64,000 nucleotides of DNA from Flavobacterium cerinum (GTDB lineage Bacteria; Bacteroidota; Bacteroidia; Flavobacteriales; Flavobacteriaceae): contig NZ_SBII01000004.1 of NCBI RefSeq assembly GCF_004028155.1, positions 239,131 to 303,130 of the forward strand. The letters are read 5' to 3'. A model generated the notes under the pieces. That model was given only the letters and a program-made list of their open reading frames with translations, was not told the DNA's origin and did not search any database. Of this stretch, positions 8,255 to 15,604 are shown one piece after another (the first letter of the stretch is position 1; every line of letters starts with the position of its first letter). The position numbers and the translations under genes were made by a program.

Positions 8255-8959
8255 TTATTTCGTTTCCAAATGCTCTTTAGAAACGTCTTTGTTAACTAAT
8301 ATTGTTGCTAGTCCATCTAAAAAAGCATTGTAATTTAAAGCATAGGATTTACTGTAGTTTTCTCTTGAAGACTGCTGATAAACTCCACAGCGTCTTATGT
8401 CTACAACTTTACGGTTTTCGTCCAGATAATACATTGTTGGGAAGCCCAGAGTGTGCTTTAAGGCTGAAACAATTATAGCATCATTTTTATAATATTCATG
8501 GGCATAGCAAACTGTAATTCTACTACTGAATTTGCGAGCCAGTTTTTTCATTTTTTGCTTTCGATCCCAAAAAAGAACTACCATTTTAACATCCTTACCA
8601 TATTTTCGTGCCAGCTTGTTAAGAGCAGGTATTTCACCCGGTGCAGGGACACACCAGGAAGCATAAGTTAATAAGAGCATTGGCTTTTCAATAGAACTCA
8701 ATTTAAGCCTGGATCCTGAATTTTTTTTAAAGGTTAAATTATCGAATGTCGTACCTATTAATCGATGCTGCACCAGTGAATCAAACAGGAATTGTCCTCT
8801 TTCTGTATTGCCTAAAATAAAAGCTAATGTGCTCTCCTTTTTATATTTATGAAAATTTATTTTTATTGCATTAGAGAAATACAGGCTATCGGGCAGGTTC
8901 TGTCCAAAAAATGTTGCCGTAAATGCTAAGCTAATTATGATGGCTAATAATTTTCTCAT
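8255..8959 (-). CDS. Exported thioredoxin-fold protein with CXXA active site (TlpA-like)
   Basis: 234 residues with a signal peptide ending TATFFGQ (residue 20). The thioredoxin-like domain covers about 85-215: ASWCVPAPGEIPALNKLARKYG at 100-120 sits exactly where TlpA/redoxin proteins have WCxPC, and the cis-Pro segment is LGFPTMYYLD. Cys103 is present, but the resolving Cys is Ala106, so classic disulfide exchange is not possible unless another Cys serves (one follows in RRCGVYQ). Periplasmic or surface location. It may be a monothiol reductase, a thiol-binding scaffold or a decaying gene; the remainder is intact and unbiased. Monocistronic by appearance. Confidence 0.8.
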   Translation of the reverse strand: MRKLLAIIISLAFTATFFGQNLPDSLYFSNAIKINFHKYKKESTLAFILGNTERGQFLFDSLVQHRLIGTTFDNLTFKKNSGSRLKLSSIEKPMLLLTYASWCVPAPGEIPALNKLARKYGKDVKMVVLFWDRKQKMKKLARKFSSRITVCYAHEYYKNDAIIVSALKHTLGFPTMYYLDENRKVVDIRRCGVYQQSSRENYSKSYALNYNAFLDGLATILVNKDVSKEHLETK

Positions 8960-9050
8960 ATAAAAAGTTAAAACTATGAGTAAAATTAGTTAAAATTTAG
9001 ACAAATTGAATAATAAATATAGGTTAATTACGTTATGAAATCATTATAAT

Positions 9051-9078
9051 AAAAAATCCGCTAATTAGCGGATTTTTT
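9051..9078. terminator. Perfect palindromic terminator
   Basis: A perfect 28-base palindrome (AAAAAATCCGCTAA and its reverse complement), ending in six T on either strand, downstream of the minus-strand lipoprotein gene. Confidence 0.85.
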
Positions 9079-9095
9079 CTAAATTACAAACTGAT

Positions 9096-9515
9096 TTAGT
9101 CTACAATATCATCTGAGCTGATGTATATAAATTCAGATTTAAGTGAATCTTTTACAAAATCGAGTTGAAGATTTTTAAATTCAGCTCCATGATAGCTTTT
9201 TCCCTCTACTTTTATAATATCGGCCAGTTCTCCTTCTGGTTTGTTAACTTTCATTATCGTTTTTGCATTAATATCCCCTTCTATAGTAACATCAACATAA
9301 TGCTGTCCATCTTTATTTGTATAGCCATCAAAGTAAAAAGCCAGTCCATCTTTATTAGCTGTTTTGATATAGTTGGCTAAATTTTCTTTATAGATTTCAG
9401 ATTTAGGATCTTCATTTTCAAAATCATAACCTTTTTTTTTTGTTTTTTCTGTTTTTCCGCAAGAAACAGCGATAATAAATGAAGCGATTAATGCAATGTT
9501 TTTGATTTTTTTCAT
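9096..9515 (-). CDS. Lipoprotein of unknown function
   Basis: 139 residues. The signal peptide ends in a lipobox-like AVSC (Cys about residue 19), followed by a Lys/Thr-rich linker (GKTEKTKKKG). The rest is a soluble alpha/beta domain with YFDGYTNKDGQHYVDVTIEG and KVEGKSYHGAEFKNLQLDFV, suggesting a compact beta-sheet domain. No family recognised. Monocistronic, with its own terminator; divergent from the arsenic operon with a 150-base spacer that contains the ArsR palindrome close to the other side. Confidence 0.75.
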   Translation of the reverse strand: MKKIKNIALIASFIIAVSCGKTEKTKKKGYDFENEDPKSEIYKENLANYIKTANKDGLAFYFDGYTNKDGQHYVDVTIEGDINAKTIMKVNKPEGELADIIKVEGKSYHGAEFKNLQLDFVKDSLKSEFIYISSDDIVD

Positions 9516-9632
9516 AATAATGGTGATTTAAAACTCTAACGTAAAAATCCTACAGATTATTATATGTGACATGATTATGAAAAATGTTTTCAGATGTTAA
9601 ATTTTTATATATTCTAAAATCACTGTATTATT

Positions 9633-9650
9633 TATCGTAATATTGCGATA
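9633..9650 (+). promoter_or_regulatory. Predicted ArsR operator
   Basis: The 18-base inverted repeat TATCGTAATATTGCGATA has a single mismatched pair and is centred 26 bases before the arsR start. Position and dyad fit autorepression of the ars operon, released by arsenite. Basis: seen symmetry plus family knowledge. Confidence 0.75.
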
Positions 9651-9666
9651 TAGTTTTACGGTAATT

Positions 9667-9999
9667 ATGGGAACAACAAAAAAAGAACATTTTACAGAAA
9701 GGCAAAATGAAATTGCAATACTGGCAAAAGCATTGGGACATCCTGCAAGGGTTGCGATTCTGGATTATTTATTAAAAGTCAATGCCTGTATTTGTGGTGA
9801 TATTGTAAATGAGCTGCCATTAGCACAGCCAACGATCTCACAACATTTAAAAGAATTAAAGAATGCGGGATTGATAAAAGGAAATGTGGAAGGCAATGCA
9901 ATTTGCTATTGTATAGACGAAAAAGGTTTAGGGAAACTTAAAGATTATTTTGAGATTATGATGAATACCCTTGAAATAAAGAAAAACGAATGCTGTTAA
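9667..9999 (+). CDS. arsR: ArsR-family arsenite-responsive repressor
   Basis: 110 residues from the ATG at 9667; an in-frame TTG at 9643 lies inside the operator and is rejected. Winged helix-turn-helix with recognition helix PTISQHLKELKNAGLI. The As(III)-binding type CxC is present as C41-I-C43 just before the helix-turn-helix (NACICGDIVNELPL), the position of the E. coli ArsR CVC motif, and the chain ends NECC, two more candidate ligands. Known role: binds DNA in the absence of As(III)/Sb(III). First gene of a four-gene operon; an 18-base palindrome lies just upstream. Confidence 0.92.
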   Translation: MGTTKKEHFTERQNEIAILAKALGHPARVAILDYLLKVNACICGDIVNELPLAQPTISQHLKELKNAGLIKGNVEGNAICYCIDEKGLGKLKDYFEIMMNTLEIKKNECC

Positions 10000-10015
10000 T
10001 ATAAAATTTTAAATT

Positions 10016-10483
10016 ATGAAATTATCAGAAATTAAAAACCTGCTGGTAAATGCTCAATCAGTGAATTTTAAACTTCAGGACGGGACGTATGTGCCGGAAC
10101 ATTTTCATGTTACCGAAGTAGGCTTTGTAACCAGAAACTTTATTGATTGTGGTGGTACAGTGAGAAAGGAAGAAATCGCGAATTTTCAATTATGGGATGC
10201 AGACGATTTTGAACATAGGTTAAAACCTAAAAAGTTGCTGGATATAATAGCTCTTTCAGAAAGAGTTTTGGGTATGGGTGATTTTGAAGTGGAGGTTGAA
10301 TATCAATCAGGTACGATTGGAAGATATGATCTGGATTTTGATGGTAAAGATTTTCTTTTACTGGCAAAACAAACAGCCTGTTTGGCACAGAAACAATGTG
10401 GTATTCCTGTTAAACCAAAAGTTAGTTTATCTATGTTAGGAGATGAAGGAGCTTCATGTACACCAGGCGGCGAATGCTGTTAA
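10016..10483 (+). CDS. DUF6428-family protein of the arsenic operon
   Basis: 155 residues, starting MKLSEIKNLLVNAQSVNFKL. I recognise the family from flavobacterial ars clusters, where it follows arsR; its biochemical role is not established. Seen features: HFHVTEVG near residue 36, an internal CGG, a QTACLAQKQCG segment and a Cys-rich tail CTPGGECC. These thiols suggest, but do not prove, metalloid binding or delivery. Spaced 16 bases after arsR and 27 before acr3. Cytoplasmic; no signal peptide. Confidence 0.8.
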   Translation: MKLSEIKNLLVNAQSVNFKLQDGTYVPEHFHVTEVGFVTRNFIDCGGTVRKEEIANFQLWDADDFEHRLKPKKLLDIIALSERVLGMGDFEVEVEYQSGTIGRYDLDFDGKDFLLLAKQTACLAQKQCGIPVKPKVSLSMLGDEGASCTPGGECC

Positions 10484-10510
10484 TTTTTAATATCTTAAAC
10501 AATAAACAGC

Positions 10511-11608
10511 ATGAATAATTGTGCTCCTGCCTTGAATAGAAAGCGCTTAGGCTTTCTTGACAGGTATCTCACTTTGTGGATCTTTCTTGCCATGATTGCA
10601 GGTATTGCTATAGGCAGTATAGTGCCTGCATCAGCTGTGTTTATTAATTCTTTTTCGGTTGGTGCTACAAATGTTCCATTGGCAATTGGTCTTATTCTAA
10701 TGATGTATCCGCCTTTGGCTAAAGTAGAGTACAGTAAAATTTCTGAAGTTTTTAGGGATATAAAGATACTGGCTTCCTCTTTAGTTTTAAACTGGATTAT
10801 AGGGCCGGTATTAATGTTTCTTCTGGCTATTATGTTTCTCTCTGATTATCCCGAATATATGACAGGCTTAATCCTAATCGGATTAGCGCGTTGCATTGCA
10901 ATGGTGGTAGTTTGGAATGATCTGGCAGAAGGCAACCGGGAATATGCAGCAGGATTAATAGCGCTAAATAGTATTTTTCAGGTATTGCTTTATAGTATGT
11001 ATGCTTATGTATTTATTACTGTTTTGCCTCCTTTGTTTGGTATAAACGGTCTGGAAGTTAATATTACTATTCTTGAGATCAGTAAGAGTGTAGGTGTTTA
11101 TCTCGGAATCCCGTTTCTGGCAGGTATAGTATCTCATTATGGATTAATAAGATTAAAAGGTAAAGATTGGTTTCAGAATAAATTCATCCCTTTTATTTCT
11201 CCCGTAACCTTAATCGCCTTATTGTTTACAATAATTGTAATGTTCAGCCTTAAAGGAGGATTGATAGTTAAGATTCCATTAGATGTTATTCGGATAGCGA
11301 TTCCTTTGGTTATTTATTTTGCCCTGATGTTTGTTGTAAGTTTTTTCATTGGAAAAAAAATGGGTGCCGATTATTCTAAAAATACAGCAATTGCCTTTAC
11401 GGCAACGGGTAATAATTTTGAGTTGGCTATTGCTGTGGCGATAGGTGTATTTGGAATTAATAGCGGTCAGGCATTTGTTGGTGTGATTGGTCCTCTTGTT
11501 GAGGTACCTGCACTGATAGCATTAGTAAACCTGGCTTTTTGGCTTAGGAAAAAATATTATACAAAGCCGGCTATTATAAATAGTGTGGGTTTAATAAATA
11601 AAAAATAA
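10511..11608 (+). CDS. acr3: Acr3-type arsenite efflux permease
   Basis: 365 residues with ten predicted membrane helices, the Acr3 (BART superfamily) topology, often annotated as ArsB. The conserved functional Cys is present as Cys128 in [17 protein letters not shown], and the family signature [20 protein letters not shown] occurs near residue 300. Exports As(III) across the inner membrane. There is no arsC-type arsenate reductase in the operon, so this set as seen confers arsenite resistance, with arsenate reduction supplied elsewhere if at all. It ends four bases before the next gene. Confidence 0.93.
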   Translation: MNNCAPALNRKRLGFLDRYLTLWIFLAMIAGIAIGSIVPASAVFINSFSVGATNVPLAIGLILMMYPPLAKVEYSKISEVFRDIKILASSLVLNWIIGPVLMFLLAIMFLSDYPEYMTGLILIGLARCIAMVVVWNDLAEGNREYAAGLIALNSIFQVLLYSMYAYVFITVLPPLFGINGLEVNITILEISKSVGVYLGIPFLAGIVSHYGLIRLKGKDWFQNKFIPFISPVTLIALLFTIIVMFSLKGGLIVKIPLDVIRIAIPLVIYFALMFVVSFFIGKKMGADYSKNTAIAFTATGNNFELAIAVAIGVFGINSGQAFVGVIGPLVEVPALIALVNLAFWLRKKYYTKPAIINSVGLINKK

Positions 11609-11612
11609 GATA

Positions 11613-12383
11613 ATGAAAATAGCATTATTCAGTGATATTCATGCTAATCTGCCTGCATTGCAGTCTTTTTTTAAAGATTTAGACACCAGAAATGCAGATT
11701 CAGTATATTGTCTTGGTGATCTTGTAGGGTACAATATCTGGCCTAATGAGGTTGTGAACGAAATTCGTAAACGACATATTCCAACCATAGCAGGAAATTA
11801 TGATTTTGGGATTGGAAGAACAAGTAGTGACTGCGGGTGTGCTTATAAGACTGATCATGATAAGGCTAGCGGAAGTGTTTCTATTTCCTTTACAAATCAG
11901 ATCATGAAAGATGAAGAAAGAGAATACCTCAGAACATTACCGGCTCATATCAGGGTGGAGTTTCAGTTGAATGAAGATAAACTAAACCTGTTACTTGTTC
12001 ATGGAAGTCCCAGAAAAGTAAACGAATACCTGTTTGAGGATAGAGAAGAAAAAAGTCTTTTAAGGATCATGGAACAGGCTGATGCTGACATTATGTGTTT
12101 TGGTCATACACATAAGCCTTATCACAGGATTTTAAGTTCAGGTATAGACAATAGCCGATACAGGCATGCTGTTAATTTAGGTTCTGTAGGTAAACCAAAA
12201 GACAATGATGCCAGAGGATGTTATGTTTTACTGACTCTAAATGAGAGCAGCTCAGTATTGGATAAAGAAAGTATTGAAGTCGAGTTTATTCGTTTTGATT
12301 ATGATATAGAACAAGCGGCAAAAGCCATTGAAGATAGTCCGCTGCCAAATGAGTATGCGGATATGCTTAGAAAAGGATATTAG
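11613..12383 (+). CDS. Metallophosphoesterase (YfcE-like) in the arsenic operon
   Basis: 256 residues. Calcineurin-like motifs: DIH (D8, H10), GDLVGY (D36), GNYD (N62; the usual GNH/GNC is Tyr here), VHGSPR and GHTHKPY. An insertion just after GNYD carries C74-G-C76 (SSDCGCAY). Only four bases separate it from acr3, so it is cotranscribed with the arsenic genes. Relatives hydrolyse phosphodiesters or phosphomonoesters with two metals; an arsenic-related substrate is inference from context only. Ends at a strong hairpin. Confidence 0.85.
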   Translation: MKIALFSDIHANLPALQSFFKDLDTRNADSVYCLGDLVGYNIWPNEVVNEIRKRHIPTIAGNYDFGIGRTSSDCGCAYKTDHDKASGSVSISFTNQIMKDEEREYLRTLPAHIRVEFQLNEDKLNLLLVHGSPRKVNEYLFEDREEKSLLRIMEQADADIMCFGHTHKPYHRILSSGIDNSRYRHAVNLGSVGKPKDNDARGCYVLLTLNESSSVLDKESIEVEFIRFDYDIEQAAKAIEDSPLPNEYADMLRKGY

Positions 12384-12391
12384 TTTCAAAG

Positions 12392-12417
12392 AACAACCAC
12401 CCAAAAGGGTGGTTGTT
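12392..12417. terminator. Hairpin terminator (convergent genes)
   Basis: Perfect 11-bp stem AACAACCACCC/GGGTGGTTGTT with loop AAAA, closing the ars operon and serving the converging minus-strand gene. Confidence 0.85.
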
Positions 12418-12432
12418 AATTTATATAGTGTT

Positions 12433-12750
12433 TTATGAGTTGTTTGCTATGAATTCTTTTGCTTTAGTTCCAATGAATTTTCTACCCGGATTATCTCCTT
12501 TGATCCATTCTTCGGTATTGAATAAATCAAAAAGGCCAACTTTGATAAGCGTGGGTATTGAAGTTATGAGCTCTTGTTCTATCGTACCTCTTTCTCCTGA
12601 ATTATACAGTTTTATATTATGAAGCATCGTTGCTACAGTTCCGGTTTGTACAAATGCACCGTCTTTTAATTGAACTAATGGCAGTTGTTCACCTTCGGCT
12701 ATTATCTTTTTATTTATGTCTGATAAAGAAGGTACTTTTTTTGTTTTCAT
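12433..12750 (-). CDS. Conserved hypothetical protein downstream of quinone oxidoreductase
   Basis: 105 residues, soluble, starting MKTKKVPSLSDINKKIIAEG. The pattern KDGAFVQTGTVATMLHNIKLYN and TEEWIKGDNPGRKFIG suggests a compact alpha/beta protein. It starts three bases after the stop of the oxidoreductase gene, so the two are cotranscribed and probably work together. No family I can name with certainty. No signal peptide. Confidence 0.7.
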   Translation of the reverse strand: MKTKKVPSLSDINKKIIAEGEQLPLVQLKDGAFVQTGTVATMLHNIKLYNSGERGTIEQELITSIPTLIKVGLFDLFNTEEWIKGDNPGRKFIGTKAKEFIANNS

Positions 12751-12753
12751 ACT

Positions 12754-13710
12754 TTAAATAATGGCTACAAAACGTTTACCCGGCGCTTCCTGTTTACTCC
12801 AAACCTGTTCAATATCACTTAGTGGAACAGTTTCTATATCAATAACGAGTTTTCCTGAAGCGGCGAGTTTAAATACAACAGGCAAAATTTCTCTAACGTA
12901 TGACGCCATTTCCTCTGTTGTAATACTTCCTATGCCGGATCCTAATAATTCTATTTGCGTGCTTCTTAAAGTTGCAGATGTCAACGAAATAGTTGAGCCT
13001 GCCATTTCGCCAACAGTAACCAGTTTCATTTTTCGGGGAGGAAGACTTTTAAATGCCTGAAGAATGAGTTCTACAGGACGCCCCCATAAATAATCCAGTA
13101 CAATATCAATAGGAGAATCATTATGGATTTGCTGTATTTGTTTTATAATAGATTCATCATCCTGTTTAAGGGAGATCACTTCGTCAGCGCCTAATGTTTT
13201 AAGTTCGTTTAGTATTTCTTCATTACGTCCTGTAACTATAATTTTTGACGCACCTCTGTATTTTGCTATTTGTACGGCAATTTTTCCTGTAACACCTGTA
13301 GCACCATTTATAAGAAGGGTTTGACCTGCTTCCATTTTGGCTCGGTACAATAATGCCATATCCGATCCTATTAATGCATTTGGTAAAGCGGCGGCTGTTT
13401 CAAAACTAATACCATCAGGTAAAACGGTCCAGTTGTTTTTTTGTACCAAAGCTTTTTCGGCCAGCATTCCAGTAATTCCCCATGCATAAATGGGTGTGCC
13501 GTCTTCCAGAATTCCAGTGCCGTCAGTGCCTATAACAATAGGGAGGTGAGGGTATTTTGTATAATGTTTTCCGCTTGCTTTTATCTTGTCCAATTGCTTA
13601 ATGGCAGCTGCTTTCACAGTTACTATGGCTTGTTCAGTATTTGGTTGCGGATCGTTAAAGGTTTCAAATTTAGGGTTAGTGCCCAGTTGATGTAAAACGG
13701 CTGCTTTCAT
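12754..13710 (-). CDS. Zinc-independent quinone oxidoreductase/MDR family enzyme
   Basis: 318 residues, MDR (alcohol dehydrogenase-like) fold. N-terminal GroES-like domain (VIGTDGTGILEDG about 59-71) without the catalytic zinc Cys/His set, so quinone oxidoreductase-like. The Rossmann domain has LLINGATGVTGKIAVQIAKYRGA (about 131-153), with an AxxGxxG-type nucleotide motif, and a Gly/Arg/Asn segment (TGRNEE) favouring NADP(H). Likely NADPH-dependent reduction of quinones or enals. A Crp-like regulator gene lies 65 bases upstream on the same strand and may control it. Confidence 0.88.
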   Translation of the reverse strand: MKAAVLHQLGTNPKFETFNDPQPNTEQAIVTVKAAAIKQLDKIKASGKHYTKYPHLPIVIGTDGTGILEDGTPIYAWGITGMLAEKALVQKNNWTVLPDGISFETAAALPNALIGSDMALLYRAKMEAGQTLLINGATGVTGKIAVQIAKYRGASKIIVTGRNEEILNELKTLGADEVISLKQDDESIIKQIQQIHNDSPIDIVLDYLWGRPVELILQAFKSLPPRKMKLVTVGEMAGSTISLTSATLRSTQIELLGSGIGSITTEEMASYVREILPVVFKLAASGKLVIDIETVPLSDIEQVWSKQEAPGKRFVAII

Positions 13711-13775
13711 ATGTTTTAATTTTAAGTAAAACTACACAGCAGTGAATGGGTGAAACGATAACAATTGTTAAGAAA

Positions 13776-14318
13776 TCAAGACTTACGGTTTCGTATACGG
13801 CTAAGGGATACAGAAGTGATTCCTAAATAAGAAGCTATATAATGCTGCGGAATTCGAAGCAGAATCTCCGGGTGTTTCTTTAAAAGTTCGTTATAACGTT
13901 CCTGCGGTTTATTTTTTAGGTAGGAAAGCAGGTGTTTGGAATAATAGAAAAAACGATCGAGAAGGAGTGAGTTGAACCAGTCTTTAAAATTTTGATCCTC
14001 TTTTATCAGTTGTAAAAACTGTTCTTTATCCATTACATATAATGTACTGGGCTCTATAGACTCGAGCGTAAAGTCACTTGGCTGTCCGGATAAAAGGCTT
14101 TCCATAGAGGCAATAGCTTTGCCTTCAAAGAAGAACTGCGTGGTTATTTCGTTGCCATTATGGTTTATCCACATGCGGAGGCATCCGGATATTATGAAAT
14201 AAACATGTTGTGCTATATTACCCTCATGCAATAGTATCGTGCGTGCGGGGACAGCTAACTTTTCAAGCTGATAAGGCTCTATGAGTTGTAAGATGTTTAT
14301 TTTAGGGGGTAATGACAA
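13776..14318 (-). CDS. Crp/Fnr-family transcriptional regulator
   Basis: 180 residues, shorter than E. coli Crp (210). N-terminal cyclic-nucleotide-binding beta barrel (LLHEGNIAQHVYFIISGCLRMW), without the Cys cluster of Fnr. The C-terminal HTH is compact: IPQHYIASYLGITSVSLSRIRNR, ending the protein. This short form is common in Bacteroidota and usually does not have a known ligand. It is followed by the oxidoreductase gene on the same strand. Symmetric TGTTA-N6-TAACA half-sites elsewhere in the window (24072-24099) have Crp-type spacing, but a link is speculative. Confidence 0.88.
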   Translation of the reverse strand: MSLPPKINILQLIEPYQLEKLAVPARTILLHEGNIAQHVYFIISGCLRMWINHNGNEITTQFFFEGKAIASMESLLSGQPSDFTLESIEPSTLYVMDKEQFLQLIKEDQNFKDWFNSLLLDRFFYYSKHLLSYLKNKPQERYNELLKKHPEILLRIPQHYIASYLGITSVSLSRIRNRKS

Positions 14319-14371
14319 TGTGGGTTGTTTTTATTCAAATATACAAAATACTATTATCAGCTATAAAAACA

Positions 14372-14394
14372 AAACCGCCCTCGAGGGGCGGTTT
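14372..14394 (-). terminator. Hairpin terminator
   Basis: AAACCGCCC/GGGCGGTTT with loop TCGAG; on the minus strand it is followed by a T-rich run. It closes the TPR-protein gene. Confidence 0.8.
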
Positions 14395-14397
14395 ATA

Positions 14398-14937
14398 TTA
14401 ATATCTTCTCATTTGTGTTTGAGGACCTTTTTTTATCTGATTCTTCATCATTGTGATTTGTTCTTTCAGCATTCCCTGTTTGTCAAGCTTCTTCGCTTCT
14501 GTAAGAAGTTTTTCGGCTTCAATCTTACGATTTTTACTCATTGCAATTCCGGCAAGGTTTAATTTTGCCATAGCAAGATCCTGATCCATGCTAAGGCCAA
14601 GTTCTACAGCTTTCTTAAGATATTTCTCAGCCAGAGTTAAGTTGGTTTGAGAGATCATTAATCCGTGAAGGTAATTATAGTATCCCTGTTGTTTACGCAC
14701 AAGTGCTGTTTCAGGGTTCTTTATATTATTAAGGAGTTTTGTAGCACCTGCAAAATCCTGTTTTCTTAATTTAAGGAAGGCAAGAAGTATGAACTCATTT
14801 TTAAAATACAATAATATGAATACAGAAGAAAGGAGTAGTAAAAAGATACCGTTTCCTATATTACTTTCTGTAAACTGCCATACGGCTGTAATGATGATTA
14901 GTGCAGCTATTGCCAGCTTAATGTTTTTATTGAACAT
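14398..14937 (-). CDS. Membrane-anchored TPR protein
   Basis: 179 residues. Two hydrophobic segments at about 7-22 and 30-47 anchor it, followed by about three TPR-like helical repeats (AEKYLKKAVELGLSMDQDLAMAKLNLAGIAMSKNRKIEAEKLLTEA) facing the cytoplasm. The C-terminus is basic (QIKKGPQTQMRRY). TPRs mediate protein contacts; the partner is unknown. It stands alone with its own terminator, and the 327-base upstream spacer is shared with rpmH. Confidence 0.72.
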   Translation of the reverse strand: MFNKNIKLAIAALIIITAVWQFTESNIGNGIFLLLLSSVFILLYFKNEFILLAFLKLRKQDFAGATKLLNNIKNPETALVRKQQGYYNYLHGLMISQTNLTLAEKYLKKAVELGLSMDQDLAMAKLNLAGIAMSKNRKIEAEKLLTEAKKLDKQGMLKEQITMMKNQIKKGPQTQMRRY

Positions 14938-15264
14938 AATTGTTTTATTTTTGCGATTGCAAAGGTAGCAAAACGGAATAAATGATTAGGATACTCCTTA
15001 ATATTTATCCAATAATTTGTGAGTCATTGTTTTTAGTACTAATTATACAGTGATTTTTAAGAAATGCAGGGGGCTTAAAGCAGCTTTATTTCGTTTAAAA
15101 ATAATGTATAAGTGTAAAAATTAAAGGGAGTAGAAAATATTTTTAAAAAAACTACTTGCAGACATAAAAAGTCTTTGTATATTTGCACGCGGTTTTGGAA
15201 TAACAACAATTTCTTAACGGCACCAACAAAGAAGATATTCAATTAAGATTTAAAGATACAAGCA
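14938..15264. other. Intergenic region upstream of rpmH
   Basis: No further gene seen. It holds the rpmH promoter (15156-15185) and presumably the promoter of the TPR gene on the other strand. No cluster of DnaA boxes was noticed. Confidence 0.5.
15156..15185 (+). promoter_or_regulatory. rpmH promoter
   Basis: TTG at 15156-15158, a 19-base spacer, then TATATTTG at 15178-15185: a textbook Bacteroidota housekeeping promoter. A leader of about 75 bases precedes rpmH. Confidence 0.8.
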
Positions 15265-15426
15265 ATGAGTAAGAGAACATTTCAACCATCGAAAAGAAAA
15301 AGAAGAAACAAACACGGTTTTATGGACAGAATGGCTTCTGCCAACGGAAGAAAAGTACTTGCTCGTAGAAGAGCTAAAGGAAGACATAAGCTTACTGTAT
15401 CTTCTGAACCAAGACATAAAAAATAA
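15265..15426 (+). CDS. rpmH: 50S ribosomal protein L34
   Basis: 53 residues: [19 protein letters not shown], then [19 protein letters not shown], the invariant L34 signature; basic throughout. It is a component of the large ribosomal subunit. The start is fixed by MSKRTFQPS. It has its own strong promoter and terminator and is not next to dnaA/rnpA, which is usual in Bacteroidota. The C-terminal extension [10 protein letters not shown] is typical of flavobacteria. Confidence 0.97.
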
Positions 15427-15446
15427 TGTTTGAATAAAACATACAT

Positions 15447-15480
15447 AAAGGTGTTACTATTAATGGTAACGCCTTTTTTT
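15447..15480 (+). terminator. rpmH terminator
   Basis: AAAGGTGTTAC pairs with GTAACGCCTTT (one G-T pair), followed by a T-run. Confidence 0.85.
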
Positions 15481-15550
15481 ATACCTAATCGAAAAATCAC
15501 CCCCCTTAGGATAGACAACATCAAGGGGGATTTTTTTGAAAAAAAAATAG

Positions 15551-15558
15551 TAAATTTG
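15551..15558 (+). promoter_or_regulatory. carB promoter -7 element
   Basis: TAAATTTG fits TAnnTTTG, 46 bases before the carB start. No TTG at the ideal -33 distance. Confidence 0.6.
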
Positions 15559-15604
15559 CACACGCTACACACGGAATAACCTTAATACTACTACACTACA
15601 GAAA

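Noticed and set aside
9643..9666. TTG start for arsR
   Set aside because: It lies inside the ArsR palindrome; the ATG at 9667 gives a standard-length protein.
15000..15264. Replication origin next to rpmH
   Set aside because: rpmH marks oriC in some phyla, but no dnaA, rnpA or DnaA-box cluster is seen here.
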